A DNA stretch of 64,000 nt from Stictocephala bisonia (GCA_035578905.1 JAQJVL010000001.1:5760992-5824991); one strand, 5' to 3'; positions 23,326 to 36,411 are shown, numbered from the stretch's first letter. Notes: generated from the sequence alone by a model not told the origin. Program-made: numbers and translations.

Positions 23326-24589
23326 GCCACCCTGAAAAAAATTATTGAAATAAGAAACAATTCTATTTTCTCCTCTTTATAAATTAATTGCCCTGTATAA
23401 AGTTTACTCGATCTAACCAACTATCGATGTCACAACTCACTTATTTAATTAATCCAAGTAATTGTTCAAAACAATTACTATTTCCGTTAATGTGTACCTT
23501 TAGCTTGACGTTACTTTATATTATTTTTTCAATACATATTCATAAAATAACTCTATTAAGAAAAAGTGTAAAAATGGTAGACAAATACTGTGCAAACATC
23601 TTATAACATTAACATTGGTAAAAAAAATCAACACTTAGTGGAATTCAATATTGTTTTCATTTATCTATAAAAATCAAATTATTTATTTTATTGCAATTAA
23701 GAATTAAAATGAAGTGAATTAAGGCTTTTATATATACTATTCTATTTCCAACCTTATAATCTAGACAAGAATGATATGGTCGAAACGTAATTAATTAATT
23801 CGAACAAAATATATCATGTCGGAATGACGAGAATACAATGAACTTATACATTACGACATAAAACACAATACACAGTGGCCACTAAACATATATTTATACA
23901 CACTCAGAGCTGGCTGTAATTTAGTAAGATTGATAATATTTATTGTGTGTTTCAAGCAAATGTTGAATATAACGACGTGTCGTTAGACACTTAGGATTAA
24001 ACCTACTATTATGTTCGTCCGTCACTCGTAAATCACTTTTTACTATTCTTCTCAAAATACGTTCACTAGATACGATGAGAGAGTGAACTCGAGTTTCCGC
24101 ACTTAGACTCGAATTAATCTAATTAATGCTTTTCGATATGAAAGAATGTATTAAATTCCGATTACGGTGTTAGGATCATGTCCTCTCGATGTCCGCTTCT
24201 CAAACATTTTTAAAACTTCACTTTCATTTAAGCTGCAACTTAGAAAATTAAAACGTGTATTTTTGTGTAAACTTCTTTAAAAGAAGATTTCACGATGAGA
24301 AAGTCTTTCGTATAAATAATCTGGATTTTTGAGACTCTAGCCTTATACAGAATATGATAACCTTTCTCTTAGTTTCCATGCAAACCAAACCGATCGTATC
24401 CCTAAAGAGAGATGTGTTGGACTGCCTCAGGCAATAAACCATATTTATGTAGGGTTTCGAACCTCTTTTAATCTTTTTAGTTTACAACTTAAATTCTCCT
24501 CAAATACTATGAATATAGACAATAATTAACAACAACAAAATCTGAGTGATTCGTAGTTTGGAAGATAAAGTTAAATAACGACTTTTTTT
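23326..24589. other. AT-rich non-coding sequence
   Basis: No gene was recognised. A GGTCGAAACGT motif at about 23780 resembles similar motifs at 39.7, 39.9 and 58.2 kb. Confidence 0.35.
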
Positions 24590-24705
24590 ATTAGGTTAAG
24601 TTTTTGTATGTTTTTGATGGAGAGAACAGCCCCTCATTTTCTGCCGTTTCCCATACACTATCGATCTGGGTGGGAAACATATTCAGACAGAACATGGTTA
24701 GTATT
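24590..24705 (-). mobile_element. Partial tRNA-derived SINE (tail part)
   Basis: GTTTCCCATACACTATCGAT, then TG(G/T)G and AGACAGAA-like blocks, match the non-tRNA body of the fuller SINE at 39905-40145 (ATTTCCCATAGACTATTGAT). The promoter-bearing head is absent. Assigned by similarity to that copy only. Confidence 0.45.
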
Positions 24706-26409
24706 AATGATAAAAACTAACAATTCACGTTACAGTTTGAACTTTAGGGTTCTGACTCTTTAGACCTTGTTATAATTATAATTTTAATACGTAAAATAAC
24801 TTTACAAAATAGTTTGTCTGGAAAAAAAGAAAAATTATGTGTACAAAACGCAAGGATATTTAGATGTATTAGAATAAAAAAGAAAAAATTAGGCCCTCAA
24901 CTGATTTTATGTTCAGTGACATTAAGATTTAAACAAAGTTACTGTAGCATTGGGATGTAAATTTCTAAATTTAACTTAAAATTGTTATCTCTTTACATAA
25001 ATTTTAAAACAACAGTAGTAACAACATAAAATACACATGCCTAAAGTAAAACCTTTAAACATAATAAACAGAAAGTGAACAAGGAAACGCTCAACGCACG
25101 TTAGATAAAACTATAAATTTCAATAAATCAAATCATAAGCATTTTTAAAATTTAGTTTTAATATCTAGATAAAATTAGAATTCAAACATTAAAAAAAATT
25201 AAATATTGATAGTTTGACTACAATCTTTATATAATCTGGTTAACTATAATAAATTCTATGTGCTAAATAAAATACAGTAGGTTTTACTATGAAAAGTGTT
25301 ACTACGTTTTGGTACAAAATTGTGTTCAATTATTCTTAAATTTTTTTATAAGGAAAGTTTTATTTCGAATATTTAAAAAAGTTAATTACCTTGGAAACAA
25401 ATTAATTTTGTTTGCAAACTTTTTATATGTAATATAAGATAATAAGAGTGGGTTCTTTTGGAGATTTTGATTTTCGTTTTACAAATTAATGTTGTTGTAT
25501 ATTTATAAATTTAGCATTTTAATTATATGTTAAAGGCCTTTTTTACTTTTTACATAATAAAAATAGAATATTCTTAATATGTGTTGGTTAAAACCCTTAA
25601 CAAATGTTTCATGATAAAATATGGTAAACTTTCTATTTTTTTCTTTCTTTTTTTTAAAGTTTTGATATTTCAAAATCAAGCGTTTTGAAAACATGTGAAA
25701 TTAAGAGGTGTTTCTCTGTCCAGTAAAACAATATAAAATAAAAGGCTTTTTCAATATTTTAGTTACAATTGGTTTAATAATTTTTAATGTGAGGATTTTT
25801 ATTTTAAAGCATTCTTAACTTTTTTTTATTTTTTAAATCCCAGAAACAATATCCCAAAGTGTGCTTAGAAAGAATACACCCTGTAAAAGTCAGCCAACGT
25901 ATTAATAACAGAAAAACTCAAGAGACAACATTAATGGTTCAACGTAGGCCCTACAAACAAAGTTAGATGCTTAGCAAGTATTTTATAATAATGTTGTTTT
26001 CACGAGTGGTTTACATGATGAATGTTACCAGAGTAACGTGAACACTGAACAATACAGGTGAACTCCCCCCGGGCTTGTTGAGGGAGGTTCATTAGCCTCT
26101 GGAGCCTCCTTTATTATGAACTTCCATACTAAATGGTGAGAAATAAACTCTCAAAAAGGAGGCTCTTAAAACCTTGTTGTGGTCATTTCTAATCAAACGT
26201 GCTTTATCTGTGTGGATTTTACTCCCACATAAATAAATAAATTACTGGTTAAAATTAAGTAAACATATTTTTATTTAATGTGCCTGTATTTATAATAACA
26301 AATATTAATAATGTCTTGTTGTTTGGTTTTTACTGAGCCCAATACTACCTGAGCTGTAGCGTGGATAGTTTCTATGAAAGAAATAAGATCCTCATTAACG
26401 ATCCGTCAA
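24706..26409. other. AT-rich non-coding sequence
   Basis: Nothing coding was recognised. A GGAGGTTCAT...ATGAACTTCC inverted repeat lies at 26083-26125. Confidence 0.35.
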
Positions 26410-26665
26410 TACCTTGTAGGTAGGATGAACCTCCCTCATTGGGAGTGACACTGTTGAATCGATTCCGAACTGGTGTGGGCGGATTTAACTACTTGAAGTA
26501 TAAATCGAGATTGACAGTAGATCATGTCATTACGGGAAGTCATCCAAACAATGGATCACTTAGTTACAGAATGCTCCTTGCTCTTTTACGGAGGAATTAG
26601 CTAGCATAAACAAAATCAGTGAGGCAGGTATTAAATGGCTTGGTGGATTAGAATTAGCTTTGAGA
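26410..26665 (+). pseudogene. Non-LTR ORF2 C-terminal tail relic
   Basis: The translation across frameshifts gives LLNRFRTGVGGFNYLKYKSR, LTVDH, then TMDHLVTECSL, FYGGIS, INKISEAGIKWLGGLEL. This matches the RTE/BovB-like tail pattern after the RT: (L)NRLRTG.GR......KWGL, C.CG..EQT..H(I/L)..ECPL, WL..L.(I/L). The zinc-knuckle-like cysteines before TMDH are lost. The fragment lacks RT palm motifs, so only the 3' end of an element survives. Confidence 0.7.
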
Positions 26666-26889
26666 CAGGAGATCACTTTACATTTTTATTCTTATTAATA
26701 TACCAACATGACTTTTGGATCTTCATACAAATATACATCACAGATTTTTAAAATTAACAAATGGTACCTGACAACAGACCATACGATATTTACAATACTT
26801 AGCCATGTATAATTTATCTCAAATCGTCTTTTAACCACGTTGAAGATGAGTGAAAATAGATATCGAAATGGTAGCTCATGTCTAATATA

Positions 26890-27690
26890 TACTATGAATC
26901 CACACTCACGCATACACAGTGGTGTTGACCCACCCATACACAAAGTTTATATTCGAATTACCTCCCTACCCATTCAAATATATATGTACGAACCCATCCG
27001 CTTACTCATACACGTACATATTATTGACCCACCCACCCTACTATTCACGTACAGTGGCGTTGACTTACCCACCCACCCATTCAAATTCAGTGGCATAGAT
27101 AGATTCACCCATACACGTACGGTGGTATTGACCCACCTACCCTCCTATTCACGTACAGTGGTGTTGACTTACCCACCCACCCATTCAAATTCAGTGTATT
27201 GGATAGATTCACCCATACACATACCGTGGTATTGACCCACCCGCCCGCCCATTCGTGTTCAGTGGTATTGAACCACCAACCCACCTATTCACGTACAGTG
27301 GCGTTGACTTACCCACCCACCAATTCAAATTCAGTGGTATAGATAGATTCACCCATACACGTTCATTGGTATTGATCCACCCACTCACATATTCAAGTAC
27401 AGTGGCGTTGAATTACCTACCCACCCATTCAAATTCAGTGGCATAGATAGATTCACCCATACACGTATGGTGGTATTGACCCACCTACCCACCTATTCAC
27501 GTACAGTCTTACCCACCCACCCATTCAAATTCAGTGGCATAGATAGATTCACCTATACACGTATGGTGGTATTGACCCACCTACCCACCTATTCAAGTAC
27601 AGTGGCGTTGAATTACCCACCCACCCATTCAAATTCAGAGGCATAGATAGATTCACCCATCACGTTCAGTGGTATTGACCCACCGATGCA
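26890..27690. repeat. Large minisatellite, 36-bp family in ~105-bp blocks
   Basis: Three subunit types alternate: CACCCATACACGTACGGTGG, CACCTATTCACGTACAGTGG and CACCCATTCAAATTCAGTGG. The block marker TTCAAATTCAG lies near 27081, 27185, 27324, 27429, 27523 and 27629, so the higher-order period is about 105 bp with one longer and one shorter interval. The open frames over it follow this periodicity. Confidence 0.92.
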
Positions 27691-29170
27691 CAGTTAGTCA
27701 CATCACATTTATATATCAGCCACAAAACTTGACCAAAAATCTTGGTAACTATAAAGATAACTAAAAAAAATCAATGTTAACTTTTTAGTCTTATTTAATA
27801 GTCCATTTTTCATATAAATCTTCTGACACATGCAATGAAAATAAACAACCCTTTCTCGGAAGCTGTCAATAAAAGAGCTCTACTCTGTCATAAACATCTT
27901 CTCCGCTCAAAATCTCCCAACTTATCACACATATTTATACTCTCATATATACTTGAGGTTATTCTGTCAGTATAAAGTTTGTACATTCTCAAAATCAGAG
28001 GTAATATAATTTTTACACGCTAAGATAATAATTATTATTTGATATGTCAATAGGAACATTTTAACATAATTATTATTTTCTCGGGAAAGTATAATTAGAC
28101 AGTTATAAATTTATGGAATGAGTCATAGTCGTGTTTAATTGGAATAAAGTTAAACCAGAAACTAATTACCGTTTTAGATAACTTATGAAGATAAATATTT
28201 ATATTTAAAGCACAATGGAATATTTATTCATCGCTTGTATTATATTCAGTGCAATATTACACAGTTTCCAAGAAAGAAACTTTTAACAATCTGCAGTTTT
28301 ACAGGAATGATTAAATATCCTGCAGGATCTTGCCAACCAGAATGGCTGAGTTGTGACTTCCGTCTAAAGTAGTTTTATTTGAATTAATTAATATGGATCG
28401 CGAACAAATAATCACATGTTTTTCATCGTCGTCACAAAATATATACTTTTATATAAATTATATATACGTCATGAAATATTTATACTTTTAATTAATACAC
28501 CATCTGAGTGTAATTATACATTATTTATAATTTGATAATAATTAAAAAAAGACTTAATGTTGTGTTCTTTATAATATTTTTAATTAAAGTAATTGTTTTA
28601 GATACCACAAAAACCTGTTATTTTTGCGTCTTTCTTGAATTTAAGTTTGCTTTTGAAATGTTATTCGGAATAATATTAACAAATGATTTATTATTTATTT
28701 AGCTATTATGATTAGTTGATGAATGAAACCAATTTTTATCGTTCTATTGTTATTATTTATTTGTTAGTATTGTTCTTGGTTATCGTGGTTGAAAGACACC
28801 AATAATAAAAATATTATCTCAAAGTTTTATTAATAATAATCTTCATATCATTGTACAAAATGTTAAATATGCACTGTTTAAAATATAGAACATAGTTATA
28901 TAATATTTAATATTAATACAATAGATTATTACACGCTACATTATGTATATTTTAACTGTTTTAAAACAAATATGCCTTCTCTGGGGAGATTTCATGTTCG
29001 CATGAATGTTCATAATTTTTATAAACTCAGCAAACTATTATTATCTATGAACACTTAATGACGTTCAAGTAATAATAAACAGTTTCAATTTGCTAAAGTG
29101 TTTATTATAATATCATGTAGACACAAATTATTGAAATTTAATAAGTGAACATACCTAATTTTAAATGATC
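27691..29170. other. AT-rich non-coding sequence
   Basis: No array, exon or transposon was recognised. Confidence 0.35.
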
Positions 29171-29345
29171 GATAGCATTGAAAATGACATTTTGATTGAT
29201 ATTCTGACTGACCATAGTAAATTTTATTCTTATGACGCTACCTAAATCATTAAAACAGGAAACCTTAATGTACTGTTTTAATGATCTAGGTAGCTTTACT
29301 ATGGTCAATCAGAATACTAATCAAAATGTCATTTTCAATGCTATC
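29171..29345. mobile_element. 175-bp long hairpin, MITE or hairpin-RNA candidate
   Basis: GATAGCATTGAAAATGACAT opens the left arm, and its exact complement closes the right arm. Further in, ATTCTGA(C/T)TGACCATAGTAAA and GCTACCTA(A/G)ATCATTAAAACA also pair. The left arm has one extra ~15-nt segment (about 29223-29237) that would bulge. The loop is about 15-20 nt. No protein and no obvious target duplication were found. It could be a tiny foldback transposon or a structured transcript. Confidence 0.75.
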
Positions 29346-29670
29346 AAACATTTACGCAAAAGAAAAAAAACTAAATATATAGCCACGCGGAGCTCGACTG
29401 GTAAGAACTAGGTCATCATCCGTACGATGGAAATCGTGTAGTGTGCAAGCACCCATTTGATCCTCTGGCCCACTGAGCCCAAGCGACGACACGAAATCGC
29501 CGAGCTCTAGTGGCTGTGGACAACTGCTACTCGGAAAAATCATCTCCGTGTGAGAATCGTCCAATTTGAAAGGTCCTTCTTCAGTCGACTAAAAAGGATA
29601 TGGGTCGAACACTCCGTACAAAATTGTTTCGTACGAACGAAATCGTGTAATATGAAAGAGGCCTAATAGG
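29346..29670 (-). other. GC-richer island with an unrecognised 70-codon frame
   Basis: Relatively GC-rich for this window. A minus-strand frame (29564-29352) begins MDDSHTEMIFPSSSCPQPLE and later reads ACTLHDFHRTDDDLVLTSR. I do not recognise it. GTACGATGGAAATCGTGTAGT and GTACGAACGAAATCGTGTAA occur about 200 bp apart as direct repeats near its ends, which favours a piece of a non-autonomous transposon over a host exon. No start context or splice signals support a gene. Confidence 0.35.
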
Positions 29671-29679
29671 GAGAACCAA

Positions 29680-29770
29680 TACACGGTGCAGTGCTGATAA
29701 AAACTTCAAGTCAAGGCCAGGACTATCTCTGACTCACTCAAGTCCTGACTCCCTAGACCACTCGACCACT
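29680..29770 (-). mobile_element. Partial tRNA-derived SINE (head part)
   Basis: The reverse complement reads GAGTGGTCGAGTGGTCTAGG (an A-box-like TGGTCGAGTGGTC) and then GGCCTTGACTTGAAGTTTTT, which matches the fuller copy at 39905-40145. The B box has been deleted. The head resembles a Ser/Leu-type tRNA 5' half. Confidence 0.55.
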
Positions 29771-30589
29771 CCCTAAATCTATCTAATCTACAATATTATC
29801 TTAATCTATCTGAAAATCTCCCTATCCATTTATTTTTATAAAATATTTTATGTTATATTCGTCTGTGTTTTGTTTATATTTACATTTTCTATCACACTTT
29901 ATGGTAAATTATTGGGACTAAAAGTGTATTTAAACCAAAAACCATGATTATGTACAATGCCATCAAATTTTGTGAACTGTTATAAAATATAACCTACATT
30001 GGAGATATAAAATGCTTGTGTATATCTCATGCCAAACTCTACCATTCACATGTATATTTCAAGCCGATTTATTGACAACTTAATTCCGGTCTGTATCCCT
30101 CCCTTTGTAAAGTTGTTTGCATACTTCGGTAGAGTATATGACAAAATACATTTTCTTTCATTCCTTTCGGAGTAATATATGAAGGTCTTATTTATACATT
30201 TTCAGATGGTAACTCTAGATTTAGGAGAATAAAAAGTATTCCACATTTATTTTTAAAAATTCATTTTCTCATGTGAGATAACATTTGTCTTTGAAATATT
30301 AGTATATACTAAGCCATAATGCAAGTATTTTATCTAATACAAATTTACTACTGAGTTTTATTAAAGTATAAGCCCCACTATTTTCCAAAAACGCTATTGA
30401 TAATAGAAAGGCAGGGACCAAATAAGAAATATAAACTTTTCGTTGTGGATGAGTATTGAATAATAAGCTGTCAACATTGGAAATTGTTAAATATAACCAT
30501 TACCCGCAACAGTTTTAATTACCTTTAAACTTAAAAATAATAGTTTTAGTTTAATGATGTAAATTAAAAAATTTGTAGTTTTTTGGGCT
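29771..30589. other. AT-rich non-coding sequence
   Basis: No supported feature. Confidence 0.35.
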
Positions 30590-31145
30590 CTACTCACCCA
30601 TACTATCACCTTATATTGTTAAAATTTAATAAAGAGTCAACGAGTTAACGTAGATATCATATTTTACTCAACTTATCGGCTTACGTTAGTAAAAGTTAAA
30701 AAACAGCTGATGAATTATCGTAGATTCAATATCACACCAATACTATTGTTTGACAGTTATTTGTTAGTATTGGATTGTTCATGGCTGGTAGATAGTAATT
30801 TAATAATTGGAGATCCAATTAAAGAGAAGCATTGGAGATATCCAAATATTAATGACCAATCAAACCCACTTTATCGGCTTAAATCGGTAAGATGTGAGAA
30901 ATACTCAATCAGTTAACCTAGATTTGATATTTTACCCAGCCTATTGGCTTACATCGGTAAGATTTAAGACATAGTTAATGAGTTAAAGTAAATTTCATAT
31001 ATTACCAAAACTTATCGGCTTAGGTCAGTAAAAGGTAAAGTGCAGCTAATGAATGATTGTAGATTTGATATTTTACACAACTTATCGGCTTACGTCGGTA
31101 AGAGGTAAGAAACAGCCCATTAGTGAACGTAGGTTTATTATTTTC
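30590..31145. repeat. Diverged edge copies of the 70-bp repeat
   Basis: About seven degenerate units carrying TTATCGGCTTA(C/A)(G/A)T, C(G/A)GTAAGA.GT(A/G)AGA and GATATTTTAC(C/A)C. They match the homogeneous array 0.7 kb downstream but with many substitutions and indels. Confidence 0.75.
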
Positions 31146-31869
31146 ATACCTCAGAAAATTGCGTCAAATTTACTTTTTAAGAAATTATAATTCTTTTTAC
31201 AATTTATATCTTAAATATATTATGCACATAGTCTTAAATATGAAAGTATCATGTTTAACAGAGATAACTTAGACTACATCTCATTAAATTATAACTAAAA
31301 AGTGGTCTACAGGACAAAAAATCTCCGACACTGTAGAAGGATTTCTCTAAAACATCCACTTTACACACCTCTCAAAAGTTCTTACGTCCCATTCTGATTT
31401 AAGCGCCTCAGGCAGTGCACTGAAAAGATGTGCACTTACCTCTACAAAAATACAGTAAGTGCTTTTTGAAAAATAAGTCTTATGAGCAGATATATTAATT
31501 TTTATTTGTTAACAGTTATGTTCACCAATTTTATTTAGGAGCAGTGAAGAACAACTAAGAATTATTTTTTACAAAATTGACACAACTGAAAACATATAAA
31601 CAGGGCAGTGTTAATATTTAGTTTCGTTTGAACACTTCTCCACAGAATGATCTGTACAGCTGGTTTAAAACCAAGCCTTTTTTAGGTTAGTTTAAATAAA
31701 ACACTGATCTAAAAACAAAAACATTTCCAAATTGCAACAGTAGTAAATGGGTAGGGACATTTAATTCCATAGTGTGCTGCATGCAGTATTATGAAATCAG
31801 GAAAAGTAGAACGACTCCTTAGAATGAAGATTCCAGAATTAAGCTATTTACAAACTAAATCAATATCAA
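31146..31869. other. Non-repeat segment between diverged and homogeneous 70-bp units
   Basis: AT-rich, with no 70-bp units and no recognised gene. It may be an insertion that split the satellite. Confidence 0.35.
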
Positions 31870-33680
31870 AGTAAAACTAGTGAACGTAAATTTGATATTT
31901 TACCCACCCTATAGTCTTAAGTCGGTAAGAGGTAAGAGACAGTCAACGAGTGAATGTAAGTTTGATATTTTACCCACCCTATAGTCTTAAGTCGGTAAGA
32001 GGTAAGAGACAGTCAACGAGTGAACGGAAGTTTGATATTTTAACCACCCTATAGTCTTAAGTCGGTAAGAGGTAAGAGACAGTCAACGAGTGAATGTAAG
32101 TTTGATATTTTACCCACCCTATAGTCTTACGTCAGTAAGAGGTAAGAGACAGTCAACGAGTGAACGGAAGTTTGATATTTTACCTACTCTATAGTCTTAA
32201 GTCGGTAAGAGGTAAGAGACAGTCAACGAGTGAATTTAAGTTTGATATTTTACCCACCCTATAGTCTTACGTCAGTAAGAGGTAAGAGACAGTCAACGAG
32301 TGAACGTAAGTTTGATATTTTACCCACCCTATTGTCTTAAGTCGGTAAGATGTAAGAGACAGTCAACGAGTGAACGTAAGTTTATTATTTTACCCACCCT
32401 ATAGTCTTAAGTCGGTAAGAGGTAAGAGACAGTCAACGAGTGAACGGAAGTTTGATATTTTACCCACCCTATAGTCTAAAGTCGGTAAGAGGTAAGAGAC
32501 AGTCAACGATTGAACGGAAGTTTGATATTTTACCCACCCTATAGTCTTAAGTCGGTAAGAGGTAAGAGACAGTCAACGAGTGAATGTAAGTTTGATATAT
32601 TACCCACCCTATAGTCTAAAGTCGGTAAGAGGTAAGAGACAGTCAACGATTCAACAGAAGTTTGATATTTTACCCACCCTATAGTCTTAAGTCGGTAAGA
32701 GGTAAGAGACAGTCAACGAGTGAATGTAAGTTTGATATATTACCCACCCTATAGTCTTAAGTCGGTAAGAGGTAAGAGACAGTCAACGAGTGAACGGCAG
32801 TTTGATATTTAACCCACCCTATACTCTTACGTCAGTAAGAGGTAAGAGACAGTCAACGAGTGAACGTATGTTTGATATTTTACCCACCCCATAGTCTTAC
32901 GTCAGTAAGAGGTAAGAGATAGTCAACGAGTGGACGTAAGTTTGATATTTTACCCACCCCATTGTCTTACGTAGGTAGGAGGTAAGAGACAGTCAACGAG
33001 TGAACGTAAGTTTGATATTTTAACTACCCCATAGTCTTACGTCAATAAGAGGTAAGAGACAGTCAACGAGTGAACGTATGTTTGATATTTTACCCACCCC
33101 ATTGTCTTACGTCGGTAGGAGGTAAGAGATAGTCAACGAGTGAACGTAAGTTTGATATTTTACCCACCCTATAGTCTTACGTCAGTAAGAGGTAAGAGAC
33201 AGTCAACGAGTGAACGTAAGTTTGATATTTTACCCACCCATAGTCTTACGTCAGTAAGAGGTAAGAGACAGCCAACGAGTGAACGTAAGTTTGATATTTT
33301 ACCCACCCTATTGTCTTAAGTCGGTAAGATGTAAGGGACAGTCAACGAGTGAACGTAAGTTTGATATTTTACCCACCCCATAGTCTTACGTCAGTAAGAG
33401 GTAAGAGACAGTCAACGAGTGAACGTATGTTTGATATTTTACCCACCCCATTGTCTTACGTCGGTAGGAGGTAAGAGATAGTCAACGAGTGAACGTAAGT
33501 TTGATATTTTACGCAGAATATGGTCTTACGTTGGTATGATGTATGAAACAGTCAATGAGTGAACGTAGGTCAATATATTATTGACCCTATCAACTTACCT
33601 TGGTTATAGGTAAATATAAGTGAACGTAGGTACCGTATTTTACCCACCCTCTTAACTTATCTTGGTTGAAGACTGCCAGT
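31870..33680. repeat. 70-bp tandem array, about 24 units
   Basis: The unit contains GTTTGATATTTTACCCACCC, TATAGTCTTAAGTCGGTAAG and AGGTAAGAGACAGTCAACGA. TTTGATATTT starts at 31891, 31961 and 32031, exactly 70 bp apart. A small dyad, CTTAC-4 nt-GTAAG, is kept in many units (CTTAAGTCGGTAAG in the left half). Units become more diverged after 33500. All reading frames are broken. Confidence 0.95.
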
Positions 33681-35389
33681 CCCCGCCTATATTTTAAAAT
33701 GTTAGCCTATTCTAACTATTGAAGTTGGTGATAACCTTATATAGGTTGTATCAGTTAGGTTTCTTATATTTACTTTACAGGCTGACATTGGTTACACTCA
33801 TTACGTGACCTAGCATAGTATGTATGTATTTCAACAATAATGTATAATGGATCAATCCTTTTTTTTCAAATAATTTGTCTTGATATTTTCCATACTTTCT
33901 TATGTACTACTAATATTATTATATTTAGAGGACAAAATAATAACTTTAACTCACCAAATTTCTCTAACTCATGTACGATAAAAACTCAAACCATTTTGTA
34001 AAACAAAGCATATTTAAGTGTATGTTTAATAGGGAATATTTGCTGCCTCCACTAAATTGTTCTACCTCAAAGGAATCCGTTGGAGAGTGAAAAGTGGCTG
34101 ACAGCTACTTATCTTATGGACTACCTTTATTCACCCTCTTTAGTGAATTGCTATGCAAAATACAGGACTACTGGTATCAGTTTATGTCTAATGGACAAAA
34201 TATAACATTATGTACTCTAAAGTAGCATCATATTATGATTTATTTATAGTTTATAAATTAAGAAAATATATATTAATATTAAGAAAATCAATGAATTCAT
34301 TACAATTTATATTAAGAAAGATATCATTACAATTTAAACCTTACTATGGTTTTGTGTTATTTTTCTATTCATTTCTATACATAAAAAAATAAACTGTATG
34401 TAATCTAAATATTCTTATTTTAATAATGTTATCAATTTGTCTTACAAACAATTTATCTTTGGCCATAACAAATTAACTAAAAGTGCCCTTTATGTAAAAA
34501 AATATTTTAATAAAATGACACTCGAATCTTGATTAGATGAATATGTCTTTACAAATATTGATCGACTCATACAGTATATTGACAGTTACCCTTCTTCAAA
34601 TAAATATTGTTATTATTGTATTGCCGAATACTGAAGTTATTCTACGCGTTACAAACATTATCATGTAGCTGAACGATATATGAAAAAATGTATGACATAA
34701 AATATATTTATAATAATTTAAAACAACATGCCTTATGTACAAATAATTAGTATATACATAATGCCATGTTGTTTTCTCTAAAGAATACTGTTTTATATGT
34801 TTTGTACCTCTGATAAAATTAAATGTGACAAACATTAAGAATGTTAAAAAATATATAGGCCATAACTGAAGTCGTTACACTTCATAAGTGTTTTTGTTTT
34901 TAGAACATTATCAATTTATTTAAAAAATATAATTAAAATATTGAACATTGTTTACTTTCAATTATGACTAATTTGTAAACTATAGTTAAAATCAAAATTT
35001 CATCAAGATTAATTTTGTTTACATAATTAATAAGCTAAGAGATAAGAGGTATAATTATTTTAATTATAATGCTGACCTTAAGCAATTATTTAATTTTAAC
35101 AGTTTTTACTATTTCAGTTTTTAAATTTTCAAGTTTGCTTTGTTTTTAAATTATTCTGGTACCTTAAATTAACTACAACAAATAAATATATTTCTAATTT
35201 TTAAGCCCCTATTCAAAATTATACATATAAACTAAATGTACATTATTTAAATTTTGTTTAATTTGAATCATAACTTAGTAAGCATAATTTGTAAAGAAAA
35301 AAAACTATATAAAACTGTACTGAGAAATATAAATTCAGTTTACTTTTAAGAATTTACCTGTCCTGTGATTATAACACTGCTAAACTAAT
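33681..35389. other. Gene-free AT-rich stretch
   Basis: 1.7 kb, extremely AT-rich toward the right. No exon or transposon was identified. Confidence 0.35.
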
Positions 35390-35525
35390 CGACTCCCGGC
35401 CATGGTCCGGGCTACTCACGTCCACTCGCACGGCTGGCCAACTGACAACTGACTCGGTGACGAGTAGTTCCAAGCGCCACCGCTACACGGCGCTGCTGCC
35501 CCAGGTTGCGCCATGTACAACAGTA
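35390..35525. promoter_or_regulatory. CpG-rich island, possible first exon or promoter
   Basis: This is about 135 bp with strikingly more GC and CpG than anything nearby, set in AT-rich DNA. A GCGCC...GGCGC inverted repeat lies near 35473-35492. Splice-donor-like sites point out on both sides: ACA|GTAAGT on plus (GT at 35523) and GAC|GTGAGT on minus (complement of 35414-35419). On minus, an ATGG start at 35514 gives about 31 open codons (MAQPGAAAPCSGGAWNYSS...) up to that donor. I do not recognise the peptide. It could be a 5' exon or promoter of a long-intron gene, or conserved non-coding DNA. Strand is undecided. Confidence 0.35.
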
Positions 35526-35715
35526 AGTCACGTACATAGCTCTATTGAAAGGAGTCAAAATTGCTTTTCCTTCTATTCAGATTTTCATGTAAAGTATTAT
35601 AATTTTAGTTCATTTAAAGAACCAATTTAAAATGTTAAATAGCAGAAAAATGCATAAAGCTTAGAAATTTAAGGTTAGAGATTATTTTGAAAACAGACAT
35701 CAATCGGTGATAAGA

Positions 35716-36075
35716 GTAGGTGGGTGGGTCAATATCACTCAGGTATACGTAGGGGTGGGTGGTACAATACTACTTTACATGTAAGGGTAGAATGGTGAAA
35801 CAGTACAATTGTACGTTTAGGGGCAGGGGTTGGGTTAATACCACTGTACGCTTAAAGGTGGATGGGTGGGTCAATATTACTGTACGAGGGGAGTAGTACA
35901 GTCTTACTGTACAAGGGTGGATGAGTGGAACAGTTTCACTGTACGTGTAGGGGTGGGTGGGTGTAAGAATACCACTGTACATGTGAGGGTATGTGGGTAG
36001 GACAGTACCACTGCTCGTGTAGGGGTGTATGGGTGGTCAATACCACTGTACGTGTGAGGAGGCGGGTAGGGACAT
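35716..36075. repeat. Minisatellite patch, 36-bp family, reverse orientation
   Basis: About nine degenerate units of the form GGGTGGGTCAATA(C/T)CACTGTACGT followed by GTA(A/G)GGG. Spacer lengths vary. Orientation is opposite to the arrays at 2.3, 12.3 and 27 kb. Confidence 0.85.
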
Positions 36076-36366
36076 TTACTAGACTTGAAGGCTCACTTAA
36101 TCACCAGTTAGACATTAAACCTGGTGATCGATCCACCTACCCTTAAGGCACTAAAGCTGAAAATACTGGTTTGGGTTCCACGTAAAGCTGTAGCCCTCTA
36201 AGTTTCTCAGGTTATTGGGCTATTGAAAACTGGTTCTGACTAACCATAAGTTTATCTCAATGGTAACATAACTACACATGTCATCCACACTCGTTATATT
36301 TATTTATTAAATTGTTGTCATTGCTTTTAGTGTAATATAATTCTTGTTAATTTCTTATTTTGTTAT

Positions 36367-36368
<2 letters not shown>

Positions 36369-36411
<43 letters not shown>
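36369..36411. repeat. (TA)n microsatellite
   Basis: An uninterrupted run of about 21 TA dinucleotides. Confidence 0.97.

Noticed and set aside
29352..29564. 70-codon minus ORF as a host exon
   Set aside because: Flanked by direct repeats and next to a hairpin and a SINE. A transposon scrap is more probable, and the sequence is unrecognised.
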